Shown: positions 14,622 through 20,836 of the stretch, piece after piece | Numbering within the stretch: position 1 is the first letter of the stretch | Layout of the letters: each line of letters begins with the position of its first letter | NCBI GenBank assembly: GCA_964476585.1 | Contig: CAYZBF010000029.1 | Location: 1-20,836, forward strand | Source: CAYZBF01 sp964476585 | GTDB lineage: Bacteria > Hydrothermota > UBA3072 | Direction of reading: 5' to 3' | DNA length: 20,836 nucleotides | The notes under the pieces: model-generated | The model's input: the letters and a program-made list of their open reading frames with translations, nothing else | Database searches by the model: none | What the model was told of the DNA's origin: nothing | Position numbers and translations under genes: made by a program

Positions 14622-16477
14622 TTTGTAAACGCTCTTATCTTTTCTTTTATATCATCCGTTCCTGTTCCAATTGATTGTAAGAGTTTTTCTTTGTTACCAT
14701 ATGTTATAAATCTATCTGGAACACCCATCCTTAACACATCTTTCTTCAGTCCATTGTTAGCGAGTAACTCCAAGACAGCACTCCCAAATCCACCTGCAAG
14801 TGCATTGTCCTCGACGGTTATTATCTTATCTTTTTCTTTTGAAAGATTCAGTATTAATTCCTCATCAAGGGGTTTAACGAATCTTGCGTCCACCACAGTA
14901 GGGTCAATATCATCAAATTCTTCCGCTATTCTAAGAATCTTATAGACAATTGGGCCTATGGTTAGAATAAGTGGCTCACCCCCTTTCCGTAGAATTTCCC
15001 CTTTACCTACGGATATAGGAGTAATCTTCCGAGGGAATGGGATTCCCTCGATTGTAGCTCTTGGGTATCTCATTGCAATAGGTCCATCCTTATAAAGAAC
15101 TGCTGTTTTAAACATTCTCTTTAGTTCAACTTCATCCCTTGGAGCCATTACTACTATATTAGGTATCATTCTAAGGTAACTGAGATCAAATGCTCCGTGG
15201 TGGGTTGCTCCATCCCCACTAACGAGTCCGCCTCTATCAAGACAGAAAATTACCGGCAACCTCTGCAGGGCTATGTCATGTATTACTTGATCAAAAGCCC
15301 TCTGGAGGAAGGTGGAATATATTGCGCAGACCGGACGCATTCCACCTGCTGCGAGACCTCCTGCAAAGGTTACGGCGTGCTGTTCGGCTATCCCGACATC
15401 GAAAAAGCGATTAGGGAATTCTTTACTGAAAGCTGTAAGCCCTGTGCCTTTTGTCATAGCGGCGGTGATAGCTATGATATCTTTATTCTTCCTTGCTTCT
15501 TCAACGATGGCTTCACCAAAGATACTGGAGTAACTCTTTGCCCCCTCTTTAATAGGTTCACCATTTTCTCTATCAAAGGGTCCGATTCCGTGAAACAGAG
15601 TTGGCTTTTCTTCAGCTGGCTTATACCCTCTTCCCTTCTCTGTTATAACATGAAGGATTTTTGCGCCTTTTATTTTCTTTATCCTTGTGAGAAGCGTTAT
15701 CAACTCCAGTATATTATGTCCATCTATCGGTCCATAATAGGAAAGGCCTAACTCTTCAAAAAGGATATTTGGAACAATTAGATTCTTTAGTCCTTCACTT
15801 AATTTCTTCGCAGCACTTTTTGTTTTTTTGCTGAGTGCTCGTGGAAGTTTTCCTAAAAGATCCCATGTATCTTCCATAACCTTGTTATAGATCTCAGCTG
15901 ATTGTAGACGTGTGAGATATTCCCGCATCCCCCCGACATTCTCGGCAATTGACATCTTGTTGTCATTCAGTATCACCATGATATTGTTGTTATGATAGCC
16001 TATCTGATTCAAACCTTCCATCGCCATTCCTCCAGATAGAGCCCCATCGCCAATAACAGCAACCACCTCATATTCACTTCCCCTTTTATCCCTTGCCATT
16101 GCAAATCCAAGAGCTGCCGAGAGAGATGTGCTTGCATGGCCTGCACCAAAAGCGTCATAGATAGATTCGTCGCGCTTAAGAAATCCGCTTATCCCCCCGA
16201 ATTGGCGGAGGGTCTCGAAACCTTCGTTTCTTCCAGTTAATAGCTTATATCCATATGCTTGATGCGAAACATCCCATATAATCTTATCCTTAGGGGGATT
16301 GAATACCTTAAGAAGGGCAATGGTAAGTTCAACCACTCCTAAATTGGGTGCAACGTGCCCTCCATTTTTTGAAGCTATATCAAGTATCCTTCTTCTCATT
16401 TCGGAAGCCAATTCGTATAGTTCTTCAAATTTAAGCTCTTTCAGGTCTTCCGGGGACTTTATTTTTCCCAGTATCAT
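14618..16477 (-). CDS. dxs: 1-deoxy-D-xylulose-5-phosphate synthase
   Basis: A thiamine-diphosphate enzyme that condenses pyruvate with glyceraldehyde 3-phosphate, the entry step of the MEP isoprenoid pathway. With the start chosen here it has 619 residues, the usual size. Signatures are DVSHQAYGYKLLTGR (His72), the cofactor motif GDGALSGG (143-150) to NDNKMSI (171-177), DVGIAEQHAV with the catalytic glutamate, and the C-terminal transketolase domain. A longer reading from 16513 would overlap the previous gene by 35 bases. The ATG at 16477 has GGAGG (16483-16487) five bases upstream and starts one base after the previous stop, so it is preferred. DXP also feeds the ThiG thiazole route in many bacteria, but here a Thi4 is encoded instead. 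Confidence 0.96.
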   Translation of the reverse strand: MILGKIKSPEDLKELKFEELYELASEMRRRILDIASKNGGHVAPNLGVVELTIALLKVFNPPKDKIIWDVSHQAYGYKLLTGRNEGFETLRQFGGISGFLKRDESIYDAFGAGHASTSLSAALGFAMARDKRGSEYEVVAVIGDGALSGGMAMEGLNQIGYHNNNIMVILNDNKMSIAENVGGMREYLTRLQSAEIYNKVMEDTWDLLGKLPRALSKKTKSAAKKLSEGLKNLIVPNILFEELGLSYYGPIDGHNILELITLLTRIKKIKGAKILHVITEKGRGYKPAEEKPTLFHGIGPFDRENGEPIKEGAKSYSSIFGEAIVEEARKNKDIIAITAAMTKGTGLTAFSKEFPNRFFDVGIAEQHAVTFAGGLAAGGMRPVCAIYSTFLQRAFDQVIHDIALQRLPVIFCLDRGGLVSGDGATHHGAFDLSYLRMIPNIVVMAPRDEVELKRMFKTAVLYKDGPIAMRYPRATIEGIPFPRKITPISVGKGEILRKGGEPLILTIGPIVYKILRIAEEFDDIDPTVVDARFVKPLDEELILNLSKEKDKIITVEDNALAGGFGSAVLELLANNGLKKDVLRMGVPDRFITYGNKEKLLQSIGTGTDDIKEKIRAFTK

Positions 16478-16478
16478 T

Positions 16479-16913
16479 TTATCCTCCAAAAGCGAAGGCA
16501 AAGACGAATCCAAGTATGGAACCCATTATAACCTCAAGAGGCGTATGCCCAACAGGAACGCTTAATTCTTGAGTAGGTATATTTTCTTTATCGGGCATCC
16601 TATCAATTATCTCGTTTATAATCATAGCGTGCCTTCCAGTGATCATCCTCACGCCTGTTGCTTCAATCATTATGAATGCAGAAACAAATAACGATATTAT
16701 AAAAAAAGGAGAATCTATTCCTTTATAGATACCCATCAGAGTAGTTAGATTGATGGCAACTGTAGAATGAGTGCTTGGCATGCCTCCCATTTCTATCAAC
16801 CGTCGGAAGTTTATTTTTCTTTCCGTCACATAGTAATTTGCGAACTTTATAACCTGGGTAGTTAGTCCACTTAGATAAGGAAGTAGCAAAAGGCTCCAAT
16901 TTCGCCATACCAT
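16479..16913 (-). CDS. Divergent PAP2-family membrane phosphatase-like protein
   Basis: A 144-residue membrane protein of the divergent PAP2 (DUF212, YuiD-like) family. It keeps GGMPSTHS (43-50), GRHAMIINE and VGHTPLEVIMG, matching the conserved phosphatase-like motifs of that family. About four helices are predicted. The reaction of this family is poorly known. Its place between farnesyl diphosphate synthase and dxs makes an isoprenyl (di)phosphate a reasonable substrate guess, but that is inference. It starts one base after the ispA stop and ends one base before the dxs start; its last codons contain the dxs ribosome-binding site. Confidence 0.88.
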   Translation of the reverse strand: MVWRNWSLLLLPYLSGLTTQVIKFANYYVTERKINFRRLIEMGGMPSTHSTVAINLTTLMGIYKGIDSPFFIISLFVSAFIMIEATGVRMITGRHAMIINEIIDRMPDKENIPTQELSVPVGHTPLEVIMGSILGFVFAFAFGG

Positions 16914-16914
16914 C

Positions 16915-17790
16915 TTACTTCGTCCTTTCCAGGAGTAAAAGAATTATTTCCTTAAGGATTTCTTCCCTGCCATCAATCGATGCAAGGTGCTTTAAGGAGA
17001 ATTCACTATATCTCCTGGCTATTTTTTTTGAACGTTTCAGACCGTACAGCGCGGGATATGTTAATTTGTCTTCATCAGAATTTACTCCTTTTCCCACTTC
17101 CTCTCTTTTCCCTTCCACATCAAGTATGTCATCCATTATCTGAAAAGTCATTCCCAAGAACAATCCACCCTTTCTAAGAGAAATGAGTTTTTCTTGTTCT
17201 GCACCTGCAAGGATTCCTCCAATCTCACAGGCTGCAGAGAAGAAAATGGCAGTCTTGTGGGAATGAATATATCTAAGGAGTTTTGGATTTTTAATCTTTA
17301 CGCTTGATTCAACATCCTTAACCTGACCTCCGATGATACCTTGGTTACCAACTGCGAAGGTTAATAACTTCAGGACTTTTTCTTTTTCCCCGGGACTTAT
17401 GCTTGATTCTGCTATAGTGTAGAAGGCGTAGGAAAAGAGAGCGTCTCCAGCAAGGATAGCAATATCTTCACCAAATTTCTTATGCGAGCTGGGAAGGCCT
17501 CTTCTGTAATCATCATTGTCAATAGCGGGAAGATCATCATGAATAAGGGAGTATGAATGGATGAATTCAAGGGCACAGGCTATAGGAAAAACCTTATCTA
17601 AATTTCTTCCTCCACAGAGCCGGTAAGTTGTGATTAAAAGGATGGGTCTTATCCGCTTGCCTCCTGCAAGGACTGTATAACGCATAGCTCTGCTCAAGCT
17701 TTTTGGATAGGTGTCTTCTGACGGAAGAAAATATTCTAATTTTTCATCAATCTTTTTCTTCCACTCCGCCAGATAGTTCTGTATATTCAT
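16915..17790 (-). CDS. ispA: Farnesyl diphosphate synthase (polyprenyl synthetase)
   Basis: A 291-residue trans-prenyltransferase joining isopentenyl diphosphate to allylic diphosphates. The first aspartate-rich motif is DDLPAIDND (Asp85, Asp86, Asp91) and the second is MDDILD (Asp220, Asp221, Asp224). LAGGKRIRP (41-49) and GDALF are standard. The residues before the first motif (HSYSLIHDD) and its two-residue insertion match E. coli IspA, so the likely product is C15 farnesyl diphosphate rather than longer chains. The start lies 44 bases inside the end of xseB and has AAGGAAGG about 10 bases upstream. The order xseB-ispA-dxs is a classic bacterial arrangement. Confidence 0.94.
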   Translation of the reverse strand: MNIQNYLAEWKKKIDEKLEYFLPSEDTYPKSLSRAMRYTVLAGGKRIRPILLITTYRLCGGRNLDKVFPIACALEFIHSYSLIHDDLPAIDNDDYRRGLPSSHKKFGEDIAILAGDALFSYAFYTIAESSISPGEKEKVLKLLTFAVGNQGIIGGQVKDVESSVKIKNPKLLRYIHSHKTAIFFSAACEIGGILAGAEQEKLISLRKGGLFLGMTFQIMDDILDVEGKREEVGKGVNSDEDKLTYPALYGLKRSKKIARRYSEFSLKHLASIDGREEILKEIILLLLERTK

Positions 17791-17986
17791 CTGTTTTTAA
17801 CCTTCCTTCACTATTCTTAATCAATTTCTGTATTTTAATTTCAGCGTTAGAGAGGTATTTTTTCAAGGTAGCGAGAAGATTCATTCCCTCTTCAAAGAGC
17901 TTCAGTGACCTCTCCAAGGGTAACTCCCCTTTTTCCAGTTTGTCTACTATTTCCATAAGGTGCTTAAGTGATTTTTCGAATTCCAT
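17747..17986 (-). CDS. xseB: Exodeoxyribonuclease VII small subunit
   Basis: A 79-residue helical protein matching the small subunit of exonuclease VII, which binds the large subunit XseA and degrades single-stranded DNA. The family signature is FExSLxxLMEIVDKLEKGE followed by LPLERSLKLFEEGM. The C-terminus is acidic and poorly conserved. xseA, often its immediate neighbour, is not in this window. It is the first gene of the nine-gene operon. The ATG has no clear ribosome-binding site and sits only six bases after a possible -10 box, so the message may be leaderless. Confidence 0.93.
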   Translation of the reverse strand: MEFEKSLKHLMEIVDKLEKGELPLERSLKLFEEGMNLLATLKKYLSNAEIKIQKLIKNSEGRLKTDEYTELSGGVEEKD

Positions 17987-17992
17987 AAAAAC

Positions 17993-18021
17993 AACCTATT
18001 CAAATACAGGCAAAGTGTCAA
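17993..18021 (-). promoter_or_regulatory. Possible promoter of the xseB-deoC operon
   Basis: On the minus strand a perfect TTGACA (18021-18016) is followed after 17 bases by TAGGTT (17998-17993), a weak -10 match (three of six). If used, transcription would start at or next to the xseB ATG. An exact -35 box with ideal spacing upstream of a nine-gene operon supports it; the poor -10 box lowers confidence. Confidence 0.4.
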
Positions 18022-18032
18022 GGGGGGTAAAT

Positions 18033-18045
18033 TTGATATAATCAA
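18033..18045. promoter_or_regulatory. Small palindrome upstream of the operon promoter
   Basis: TTGAT and ATCAA arms flank a 3-base centre, 12 bases upstream of the TTGACA box. The position would suit an operator or activator site, but a 5-bp AT-rich palindrome can arise by chance. Confidence 0.25.
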
Positions 18046-18126
18046 GACTTGCGACTCATCAATATAACTCCGAACTAAATCCTAATCCCCAAATCCCAAG
18101 TTAGGACGCAGATGAAGGCAGATAAA

Positions 18127-18154
18127 TTAGGTCTTAGGTTTTCGGTCTTAGGTC
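18127..18154. repeat. TTAGGTC 7-nt tandem repeat, four units
   Basis: Four head-to-tail heptamers with at most two mismatches each from TTAGGTC, with no spacer between units. Confidence 0.85.
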
Positions 18155-18267
18155 TTTGTTTGAAACCTTATTTACCCATAAACTCATCTACCCATCTACA
18201 ATCGGTCCTCCGTCTCTGGTCCATATCGAACGCAATCAACGCACCAACATAATTTAACTCTACCTCA

Positions 18268-18286
18268 GTGCCAGGCACGAATGCCT
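18268..18286. repeat. Overlapping GTGCC/GGCAC and AGGCA/TGCCT inverted repeats
   Basis: GTGCC-A-GGCAC (18268-18278) is an 11-base palindrome. Its right arm can instead pair as AGGCA (18273-18277) with TGCCT (18282-18286) across a 4-base loop. The two stems exclude each other. No T-run follows, so it is not a standard terminator. Confidence 0.5.
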
Positions 18287-18314
18287 AATATCAAGGAACT
18301 AATCCCTATTGACA

Positions 18315-18342
18315 TCGGACCTTGGACTTCGGACGTCGGACT
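18315..18342. repeat. TCGGACT 7-nt tandem repeat, four units
   Basis: Four contiguous heptamers (18315, 18322, 18329, 18336) sharing the core GGAC, with changes only at the second and last base. A short T-run follows. Confidence 0.85.
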
Positions 18343-18405
18343 TTTTTATATCAACGCAATAACGCTATAAACGCAACAAACCCTATAAACTCTGATTCAA
18401 ACTAT

Positions 18406-18433
18406 TGACTCACGACTGGCGACTCAAGACTTC
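18406..18433. repeat. CGACTCA 7-nt tandem repeat, four units
   Basis: Four contiguous heptamers sharing GACT at the same place. The same words recur as two units at 18045-18058, at the other end of the intergenic region. Confidence 0.85.
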
Positions 18434-18451
18434 TTAGCAAACCCCTAAATC

Positions 18452-20836
18452 CTACCTTAGAAGAACCATCTTCCTCGATTGAACCTTATTCCCTGATTCA
18501 AGTCTGCAGAAATAGATACCCGTAGGAACTTCATCACCCCGAAAACTTGACCCATTCCAGGTTAATTGGTGAACGCCAGTTCCTACCTTACCGTTAACTA
18601 ATGTGCAGACCTCCCTTCCTGTAATGTCATATATCCCTATCTTTACTTCCTGGGTCTTATCCACTGAATATCGTATGGTTGTAGATTTAGAAAAAGGATT
18701 TGGGATATTGGGTAGCAGTCTTATACTTTCAGTAAATGTCTCTATCTCATCAACAGCAGCGAAATTCCATTCCACAACCTTTGCTGCAATATCATAACCT
18801 TTCTGCCATCTTGGGTCCTGCCAGGTGAAGATGATATTGGTTCCATCTGTTGCAACATCAGGATAAAACTGGTTTGGATTCAACCCCTCAATCTCATTAT
18901 TCACCTGATAGTTTGAATTATCAGGAGTGTAGTCAGGGTTGTACCTCTGAGCAAAGATATTTGCAGGGTTACTACCCTGATGACAATACCAGGTTACTAC
19001 AAATCCACCTGTCGGGGATGCACTTACTGAGGAATAATATCCCGTTGTATCACTCACCTTGAAATTCACTCCAACAGGGGCACCAAGCGAATCAATAACC
19101 TGAGCGTAGATACCACTAGGAGAACGATAATCAGTCCATGCAACAATGAAATTGCCATCAGAAAGCACTGCTGCGTCGGGATCATATTGACCATATGTCC
19201 CTGCATCACTATCTATTCTGAAATTTGTGCTAAATGGACTACCGTTCACATCATATAACTGTCCATAGATGTCATAATCTCCATTCCTATAATCAACCCA
19301 TGTGATTAGAAATCTACCCGAAGGAGATACGGCAACCACTGGCTTGTCCTGAGATGTAGTCCCTACATCATCATTTACCCTGAAATTTACTCCTATTGTG
19401 TCACCCAATGAATCGAATCTCTGCACATAGATATTTGCATCTTCATCCCTGTAATCATACCAACTTATTATAAAGTTGCCTATCGCATCCATATCAATGG
19501 AAGGGTAATAACGATAATTATAACTGGTGTCGTTTACCGTTCTCTGTGGACCAGTTGAATCACCTGCCGGGGTAAACATCTGATAGTATATATCCTGGCT
19601 GTATTGATAGGTGATGACAAAACTGCCATCACCTGCTACGGAAACATCCGGGGCATTCCCGTAATATATCCGGGAATTCACACTGATTGGAGCACCATCA
19701 GGTGTAAGTCTCTGGAAATATATTCCTGTGGGGATACGGTAGTCCTCCCAGGTCACAACAACATTGCCAGCTGCGTTCATATCAATTGCTGGATATTGTT
19801 GATTTTCTGTTCCATCAGCATCATTCACCCTCATCTCATTACCAACAGGTGTTCCATCATTGTTAAATCTCCTCTTATAGATTGATGTTGCATTCCTGTT
19901 ATCCTCCCAGGTTACAGCAAAATTACTCTCGTTCATTGAAACACTAGGATCATATTGACCCTCTGTTCCTGGACACTGGTCTATCCGGAAGTTACTCCCT
20001 TGAGGATTACCTCCATTATCATAAATCTGCCCATAAATATTGAGACCATCCCTGTCATCTTCCCATGCAACAACAAAATTACCTGCTAAATCCATCCCGC
20101 AGGATGGGTAATATTGATTCCAGGAACTTCCGTCATCGTTTATCAGGAAATTTCCACCAAGTCCGGCTGTATCCCCGGTCGGATCGAATCTCTGCCCATA
20201 GATATCGTAATTGCCATTCCTGCTATCCTCCCAGACTACAACAAGATTACCTGCACTGTCCATCGCACAGGATGGGTTGTATTGATATAATGAAGTGCCA
20301 TCATCGTTTATCAGGAAATTAGAACCAACCTTATTTCCGGATGCATCAAACAACTGCCCGTAGATATCATAATCACTCCCACTCCTGTTATCTTCCCATA
20401 CAACAACAAAATTGCCTCTCATATCCATTGCTATCCTGGGGTCATTTTGATTATTACTTGTCCCGTCGTCATTTACGAGAATCCTTGGGACTAAAGAATC
20501 ACCATCAAGATTGAACCTCTTTAGGAATATCTCCTGGCCAGAACCAGATACAGTATATCTCCAGACAACAAAGAACCCTGAATCACTCACCACCACATCA
20601 GGGTAATACATACTTCCACTTTGCAGATAGAAAGTGGAGCTGGATTGAGTTCCGTTGGATAATAGCCACTGAGCATAACCATATTGATAAACAACTAAAA
20701 GACTGTCGTGGTAGGATGAAACTGCAGGGTTATATTCATCCAAATTTCCAGGTCTAGTGCTCACCTTGAAGTTCGTTCCAAATAGTGCACCAGCATTATC
20801 ATAGGACTGACCGTAGATATTATTTGAACCATTCCT
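18452..20836 (-). CDS. Secreted repeat protein with C-terminal sorting-type domain, 5'-partial
   Basis: The C-terminal part (about 794 residues) of a large extracellular protein. The GTG at 20764 is not a real start: the frame stays open to the right edge and there encodes another repeat unit (NIYGQSYDNAG). About 13 units of 47-56 residues follow, with the core GNFVVVWEDxRxGxYDIYGQ, then FDxxGxxxGxNFxIND, a variable turn and a YxPxxAMDxxG end. Units 3-5 are the most regular and the last ones decay. Strand-rich repeats of this size suggest a beta-propeller or beta-solenoid-like array. The last 86 residues, starting at LPNIPNPF with VKIGIYDITGREV and VPTGIYFCRLESG, form a FlgD-like/type-IX-secretion-like C-terminal domain, so the protein is probably exported and anchored at the surface. 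Ligand and role are unknown. Confidence 0.87.
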   Translation of the reverse strand, partial: RNGSNNIYGQSYDNAGALFGTNFKVSTRPGNLDEYNPAVSSYHDSLLVVYQYGYAQWLLSNGTQSSSTFYLQSGSMYYPDVVVSDSGFFVVWRYTVSGSGQEIFLKRFNLDGDSLVPRILVNDDGTSNNQNDPRIAMDMRGNFVVVWEDNRSGSDYDIYGQLFDASGNKVGSNFLINDDGTSLYQYNPSCAMDSAGNLVVVWEDSRNGNYDIYGQRFDPTGDTAGLGGNFLINDDGSSWNQYYPSCGMDLAGNFVVAWEDDRDGLNIYGQIYDNGGNPQGSNFRIDQCPGTEGQYDPSVSMNESNFAVTWEDNRNATSIYKRRFNNDGTPVGNEMRVNDADGTENQQYPAIDMNAAGNVVVTWEDYRIPTGIYFQRLTPDGAPISVNSRIYYGNAPDVSVAGDGSFVITYQYSQDIYYQMFTPAGDSTGPQRTVNDTSYNYRYYPSIDMDAIGNFIISWYDYRDEDANIYVQRFDSLGDTIGVNFRVNDDVGTTSQDKPVVAVSPSGRFLITWVDYRNGDYDIYGQLYDVNGSPFSTNFRIDSDAGTYGQYDPDAAVLSDGNFIVAWTDYRSPSGIYAQVIDSLGAPVGVNFKVSDTTGYYSSVSASPTGGFVVTWYCHQGSNPANIFAQRYNPDYTPDNSNYQVNNEIEGLNPNQFYPDVATDGTNIIFTWQDPRWQKGYDIAAKVVEWNFAAVDEIETFTESIRLLPNIPNPFSKSTTIRYSVDKTQEVKIGIYDITGREVCTLVNGKVGTGVHQLTWNGSSFRGDEVPTGIYFCRLESGNKVQSRKMVLLR

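Larger units (their letters stand above)
18045..18451. repeat. Non-coding region built of short tandem-repeat blocks
   Basis: No supported gene lies in this 400-base stretch. It is a mosaic of 7-10-base tandem repeats, each block with its own consensus. Examples are GCAGAT twice (18106-18125), TTAGGTC (18127-18154), ACTCAT/ACCCAT 8-mers (18172-18199), CGGTCCT-like 7-mers (18203-18223), TCGGACT (18315-18342), AACGCAA-like 8-9-mers (18351-18390) and CGACTCA (18406-18433). The CGACTCA/AGACTTG words also appear at 18045-18058, so the same family marks both ends. It separates the surface-protein gene from the xseB operon. Confidence 0.8.

Noticed and set aside
15197..15751. 184-residue open frame on the plus strand, cysteine-rich
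   Set aside because: It is antisense to the conserved core of dxs and has no support as a gene.
16478..16513. Earlier start for dxs
   Set aside because: It lies within the previous gene, while the ATG at 16477 has a GGAGG five bases upstream and gives the usual Dxs length.
18045..18451. CRISPR array
   Set aside because: The units are 7-9 bases long, contiguous and of differing sequence, without the long identical repeats and regular spacers of CRISPR.

Overview
The window looks like a piece of a metagenome-assembled genome from an uncultured, Gram-negative bacterium. It contains a run of 38 Ns. Gram-negative envelope chemistry is indicated by lpxC, fabZ and lpxA. A large repeat protein carries a C-terminal FlgD-like/type-IX-secretion-like tail. 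This tail, the moderate-to-low GC and the mix of genes fit a candidate phylum near the FCB group (for example WOR-3/Stahlbacteria-like). That placement is an inference from gene content, not a phylogeny.

Region 1 (2-5155, + strand) holds seven tightly packed genes, all predicted membrane proteins of unknown function, in the order A1-B1-C1-D-A2-B2-C2. A, B and C each occur twice as clear paralogues, with D between the two sets. B is a membrane-anchored alpha/beta protein, D has a beta-rich outer domain plus a second alpha/beta domain, and A and C are polytopic. A1 is cut by the left edge and B1 is interrupted by an assembly gap. This duplicated cassette is the best candidate for an undescribed system.

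Region 2 (5156-6041): an intergenic patch built of three consecutive 8-nt tandem-repeat families, then a lipoate ligase/octanoyltransferase-family gene.

Region 3 (6118-11136, + strand): a near-consensus sigma-70 promoter followed by three genes: an alkaline-phosphatase-superfamily hydrolase, a YfhO-like polytopic protein and a flippase-like (LPG-synthase-TM/UPF0104) protein. Together they suggest modification or transport of an extracytoplasmic glycan or lipid.

Region 4 (17986-11205, - strand): a nine-gene operon, xseB-ispA-divergent PAP2-dxs-lpxC-fabZ-lpxA-thi4-deoC, with nearly every junction overlapping or touching. It joins isoprenoid precursor synthesis (Dxs, farnesyl diphosphate synthase), early lipid A synthesis and sulfide-dependent thiazole synthesis. 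Thi4 helps make thiamine diphosphate, which is the cofactor of Dxs.

Region 5 (17987-18451): a non-coding stretch made almost wholly of short blocks of 7-9-nt tandem repeats, each block with a different consensus. Region 6 (18452-20836, - strand): the C-terminal part of a large secreted protein with about 13 repeats of 47-56 residues and a sorting-type tail; its N-terminus lies beyond the right edge. I saw no tRNA, rRNA, CRISPR array, transposase or convincing rho-independent terminator.
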